Positions 5,756-8,284 of a DNA stretch of 8,284 nucleotides are shown in pieces (within the stretch, counting starts at the first letter, position 1; each line of letters opens with the position of its first letter). The stretch lies in contig NVTJ01000152.1 of the NCBI GenBank assembly GCA_002401545.1, positions 1 through 8,284 on the forward strand, given 5' to 3'. The notes under the pieces are model-generated. The model ran no database searches, was not told the DNA's origin, and worked only from the letters and a program-made list of their open reading frames with translations. Origin of the DNA: Alphaproteobacteria bacterium. GTDB lineage: Bacteria > Pseudomonadota > Alphaproteobacteria > Sphingomonadales > Emcibacteraceae. Position numbers and translations under genes: made by a program.

Positions 5756-7156
5756 ATGACCAACCTAAGAATAGCTTCATTTGCCAGCATAATATGGACC
5801 TGTATGATTTTTAACGCCAGTGCAGGGTCTTTATCTGATCAGGATACGGCGCGGATTCTGGACCTGAAAGAAACCGCGCTTTCCTCTAATCTGGCCTACG
5901 AAATTGACGAGTCCCTCACCACAGAGGTCGGCGCGCGCCGGGTCGGCACGGCGGGCGACAAACGGGCCGTTGAATGGGCCGTTGCCAAGATGAAACAGCG
6001 GGGCTTTGACAGAGTCTGGACCGAAGAGGTTATCCACCACGCCTGGATCAGGGGCACGGCAGAGGCCAGAATTATCTCGCCCTATCCCCAGAAGATGGTC
6101 GCCATCGCGCTGGGTGGTTCGGTGGGGACACCTGCGGGCGGCCTCACAGCCGAGGTAGTGGAATTTGCGGATTTGGCCGCACTGGAAGCCGCCGCACCAG
6201 ACAGCCTGAAGGGCAGGATTGCCTATGTCTCTTACCGCATGGAACGTAAAATTGACGGCGCGGGATACGGCCCGGCGGTAAAAACCCGGAGTGCCGGCCC
6301 CAGCATAGCCGCCGCCAAAGGAGCCATTGCCCTGATTATGCGTTCGGTGGGAACCGATAATAACCGCATTGGTCATACGGGCGGGCTTCAATATAACGAC
6401 GATATTGTCAAAATCCCCGCTGCCGCCCTGTCCAATCCCGATGCGGATTTGCTGTCCAATACCATCCGACGCGGGAAACCGGTGAAGGTTTTTCTGAAAT
6501 TAACCGCCATGCGTCAGGATGACATTGCTGTCACCACCGCCAATGTTATCGGCGAGATCTCCGGCAGCACCAACCCGGATGAATATGTCGTCATGGGCGC
6601 CCATCTGGACAGTTGGGATGTGGGCACCGGGGCCGTGGATGACGGCATCGGGGTATCCATCACCCTGGCCGCCGCCCATCATATTGCCGCCCTGCCCACG
6701 CGCCCCAAACGGTCAATCCGGGTGATCCTGTTTGCTGCCGAGGAAGTGGGACTTGTGGGCGCTCGCCAATATGTGGAAAGACATAAGGATGATATGGCAA
6801 GCCATGTGATCGGGGCGGAATGGGATTTCGGCACCGGACGCATATATGAAATGACCCCAGGTGTCGGGCCATCTGCCCTGAACAGCATCCGGGAACTGGC
6901 GGAATTACTGGCCCCGCTTGGCGTGTCTTTAAGCCCGAAGAATGACGCCAGAGGACAGTCGGATATGAGTGCGCTCGGCAAGACGGGAATGCCAGCAGTA
7001 AATTTTGAGCCGGACGGCCTGAAATATTTCGACTATCACCATACAGAGAATGACACGCTGGACAAAGTGGACGCCGAAGCGCTGAAACAAAACACGGCCG
7101 TATACACCATCTTCAGCTATTTCGCCGCCCAGTCCGGCATAGATTTCAGAAAGTGA
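5756..7156 (+). CDS. Exported M28 family zinc metallopeptidase, carboxypeptidase Q-like
   Basis: A 466-residue peptidase with a Sec signal peptide (hydrophobic core about residues 5-20, likely cut after NASA at 20-23), so it acts in the periplasm or outside the cell. Residues about 110-250 form the protease-associated-type insert seen in carboxypeptidase Q (plasma glutamate carboxypeptidase) relatives. The M28 co-catalytic zinc site is complete: H283 (GAHLDSWD), bridging D295 (GAVDDG), general base E329 and ligand E330 (FAAEEVG), D357 (GAEWDFG), and H429 (YHHTENDT). Expected activity is release of terminal residues from short peptides; the substrate cannot be read from sequence. The ATG is preceded by AAGGGA nine bases upstream. 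The gene diverges from the CitE-mch pair and converges on an M2 dipeptidase gene, suggesting a small peptide-degradation neighbourhood. An aminopeptidase rather than carboxypeptidase role is possible. Confidence 0.92.
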   Translation: MTNLRIASFASIIWTCMIFNASAGSLSDQDTARILDLKETALSSNLAYEIDESLTTEVGARRVGTAGDKRAVEWAVAKMKQRGFDRVWTEEVIHHAWIRGTAEARIISPYPQKMVAIALGGSVGTPAGGLTAEVVEFADLAALEAAAPDSLKGRIAYVSYRMERKIDGAGYGPAVKTRSAGPSIAAAKGAIALIMRSVGTDNNRIGHTGGLQYNDDIVKIPAAALSNPDADLLSNTIRRGKPVKVFLKLTAMRQDDIAVTTANVIGEISGSTNPDEYVVMGAHLDSWDVGTGAVDDGIGVSITLAAAHHIAALPTRPKRSIRVILFAAEEVGLVGARQYVERHKDDMASHVIGAEWDFGTGRIYEMTPGVGPSALNSIRELAELLAPLGVSLSPKNDARGQSDMSALGKTGMPAVNFEPDGLKYFDYHHTENDTLDKVDAEALKQNTAVYTIFSYFAAQSGIDFRK

Positions 7157-7166
7157 TAACTGCAAC

Positions 7167-8284
7167 TTACCAGCCACATTTACGGTCTTTGTTTTGCTCG
7201 TCCAGCCAGACTTTAAGCGGGGCGAAATATTCCAGCACCGCACTGCCGTCCATCTGACGACTTCCGGTGAAGGCTTCCAATGCGTCCGGCCAAGGCTGGC
7301 TTGCGCCCATCTCCAGCATGGCGTTGAATTTCTCGCCCACTTGCTTGTTGCCGTAAATGGTACAGCGGTGCAACGGTCCGTCAAATCCGGCCATTTCGCA
7401 GGCGGCCTTATGGAACTGGAACTGCAGGATATGAGCGAGGAAATAGCGCATATAGGGGGTATTGCCCGGAATATGATATTTTGCCCCCGGATCAAAATCA
7501 TCCTCCGTGCGGGCCACAGGTGGCTTGATGCCCTGATATTTCAGGCGCAGGTCCCACCAGCCTTTGTTGTAGGTCTCCGGCGTCAGTTCACCACTGAAAA
7601 CCTGCCAGCGCCATTGGTCCACCATCAGGCCAAAGGGCAGGAAGGCCACCTTGTCCATGGCACGGCGCATGAGCAAGCCGATATCGCCTTCCGGGCCCGG
7701 CACCTTGTCAATCAGGCCCAGTTTTTTCAGATATTCCGGCGTAATACTGAGGGCGATGGCATCACCAATGGCTTCATGAAAACCGTCATTGGCCCCATTC
7801 TGATGCAACGCCGTTTGATCCTTATAAGCCCGCTGATAAAAATTATGGCCCAGTTCATGATGGACGGTTTCAAAATCCTCCGCCGTGATTTCTATACACA
7901 TTTTAATGCGCACATCGTCTTTATTATCCAGATTCCACGCGCTGGCATGGCATTGCACCTCCCGGTCGCGGGGCTTGGTAAACAGCGAGCGTTGCCAGAA
8001 GGTTTCCGGCAGGGGCGCGAGGCCGAGCGAGGTGAAAAACTGCTCACCGGTTTTGACCATCCGCTTGGCATCATAACCCGCCTTGACCAATAAAGACGTC
8101 AGGTCATAACCGATATCGGTGCCTTCCGGTTCGGCAAGGGCGGATATATTACCCCATGTCTGCGCCCACATGTTGCCGGTGAGGTGAGCCGGAATAGCCC
8201 CCTCTGCCGGAGCAACCTCATCGCCGTATTTTTCGTTGAGTCTGGCCCGCACATGACAATGGAGAGCTTCATACAAAGGTTTCA
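7167..8284 (-). CDS. M2 family peptidyl-dipeptidase (ACE-like), 5' end beyond the window
   Basis: C-terminal part of a gluzincin related to angiotensin-converting enzyme, which removes dipeptides from peptide C-termini. The frame is open to the right edge (KPLYEALH at the edge aligns with ACE KPLYLNLH), so the start lies outside and roughly 370 of about 600 residues are seen. Counting from the Leu codon at 8276, the zinc motif HELGH is at 140-144 and the third ligand E168 (GFHEAIGD) lies 24 residues on, exactly as in ACE. Also conserved are CHASAW (109-114), LPFGLMVDQWRW (213-224), GAKYHIP (264-270) with K265 and H268, and PYMRYF (274-279) with R277 at the ACE chloride-ligand position. C109/C127 and C293/C305 match two ACE disulfides, implying an oxidising periplasmic location. 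The signal peptide is not visible. It ends 10 bases from the convergent M28 gene. Confidence 0.95.
   Translation of the reverse strand, partial: KPLYEALHCHVRARLNEKYGDEVAPAEGAIPAHLTGNMWAQTWGNISALAEPEGTDIGYDLTSLLVKAGYDAKRMVKTGEQFFTSLGLAPLPETFWQRSLFTKPRDREVQCHASAWNLDNKDDVRIKMCIEITAEDFETVHHELGHNFYQRAYKDQTALHQNGANDGFHEAIGDAIALSITPEYLKKLGLIDKVPGPEGDIGLLMRRAMDKVAFLPFGLMVDQWRWQVFSGELTPETYNKGWWDLRLKYQGIKPPVARTEDDFDPGAKYHIPGNTPYMRYFLAHILQFQFHKAACEMAGFDGPLHRCTIYGNKQVGEKFNAMLEMGASQPWPDALEAFTGSRQMDGSAVLEYFAPLKVWLDEQNKDRKCGW

Noticed and set aside
7194..8093. Open frame of 299 codons on the plus strand opposite the M2 peptidase
   Set aside because: The minus-strand frame is clearly an ACE-like peptidase with its zinc motif; the plus frame shows no recognisable domain and is a shadow.

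Overview
This window looks like an ordinary stretch of an alphaproteobacterial chromosome with moderately high GC. The evidence is an sdhC-sdhD-sdhA-sdhB operon whose proteins have the alphaproteobacterial form, next to a mesaconyl-CoA hydratase of the kind found in bacteria that use the ethylmalonyl-CoA pathway. I cannot name a genus from sequence alone.

Layout, left to right. Positions 1-154 hold no gene; this is the 3' flank of the sdh operon and contains four closely packed GC-rich inverted repeats, and its first 30 bases resemble a motif seen beside REP-associated transposases. Positions 155-3508, minus strand, are sdhC, sdhD, sdhA and sdhB, transcribed in that order and only 2-10 bases apart. 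After a 140-base gap come, also on the minus strand, mesaconyl-CoA hydratase (mch, 3649-4704) and directly upstream of it a CitE/malyl-CoA lyase-thioesterase family gene (4705-5580). The 175-base gap at 5581-5755 is a divergent promoter region with a good sigma70-type promoter for the CitE-mch pair. On the plus strand, 5756-7156 encodes an exported M28 (carboxypeptidase Q-like) metallopeptidase. It converges, with 10 bases between stop codons, on the C-terminal part of an M2 (angiotensin-converting-enzyme-like) peptidyl-dipeptidase that runs off the right edge.

How the genes fit together. Mch hydrates mesaconyl-CoA to beta-methylmalyl-CoA. A CitE-family enzyme can either cleave beta-methylmalyl-CoA or malyl-CoA, or hydrolyse malyl-CoA to malate, completing C2 assimilation. 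The propionyl-CoA released feeds succinyl-CoA and succinate, the substrate of succinate dehydrogenase, which passes electrons to ubiquinone at the inner membrane. The two peptidases form a separate theme: exported zinc enzymes that probably trim peptides in the periplasm.

I found no CRISPR array, tRNA, rRNA, prophage gene or complete insertion sequence, and no convincing new system. The points most worth a second look are the structured sdhB 3' flank, the specificity of the CitE-family enzyme, and the regulatory repeats in the two intergenic gaps.
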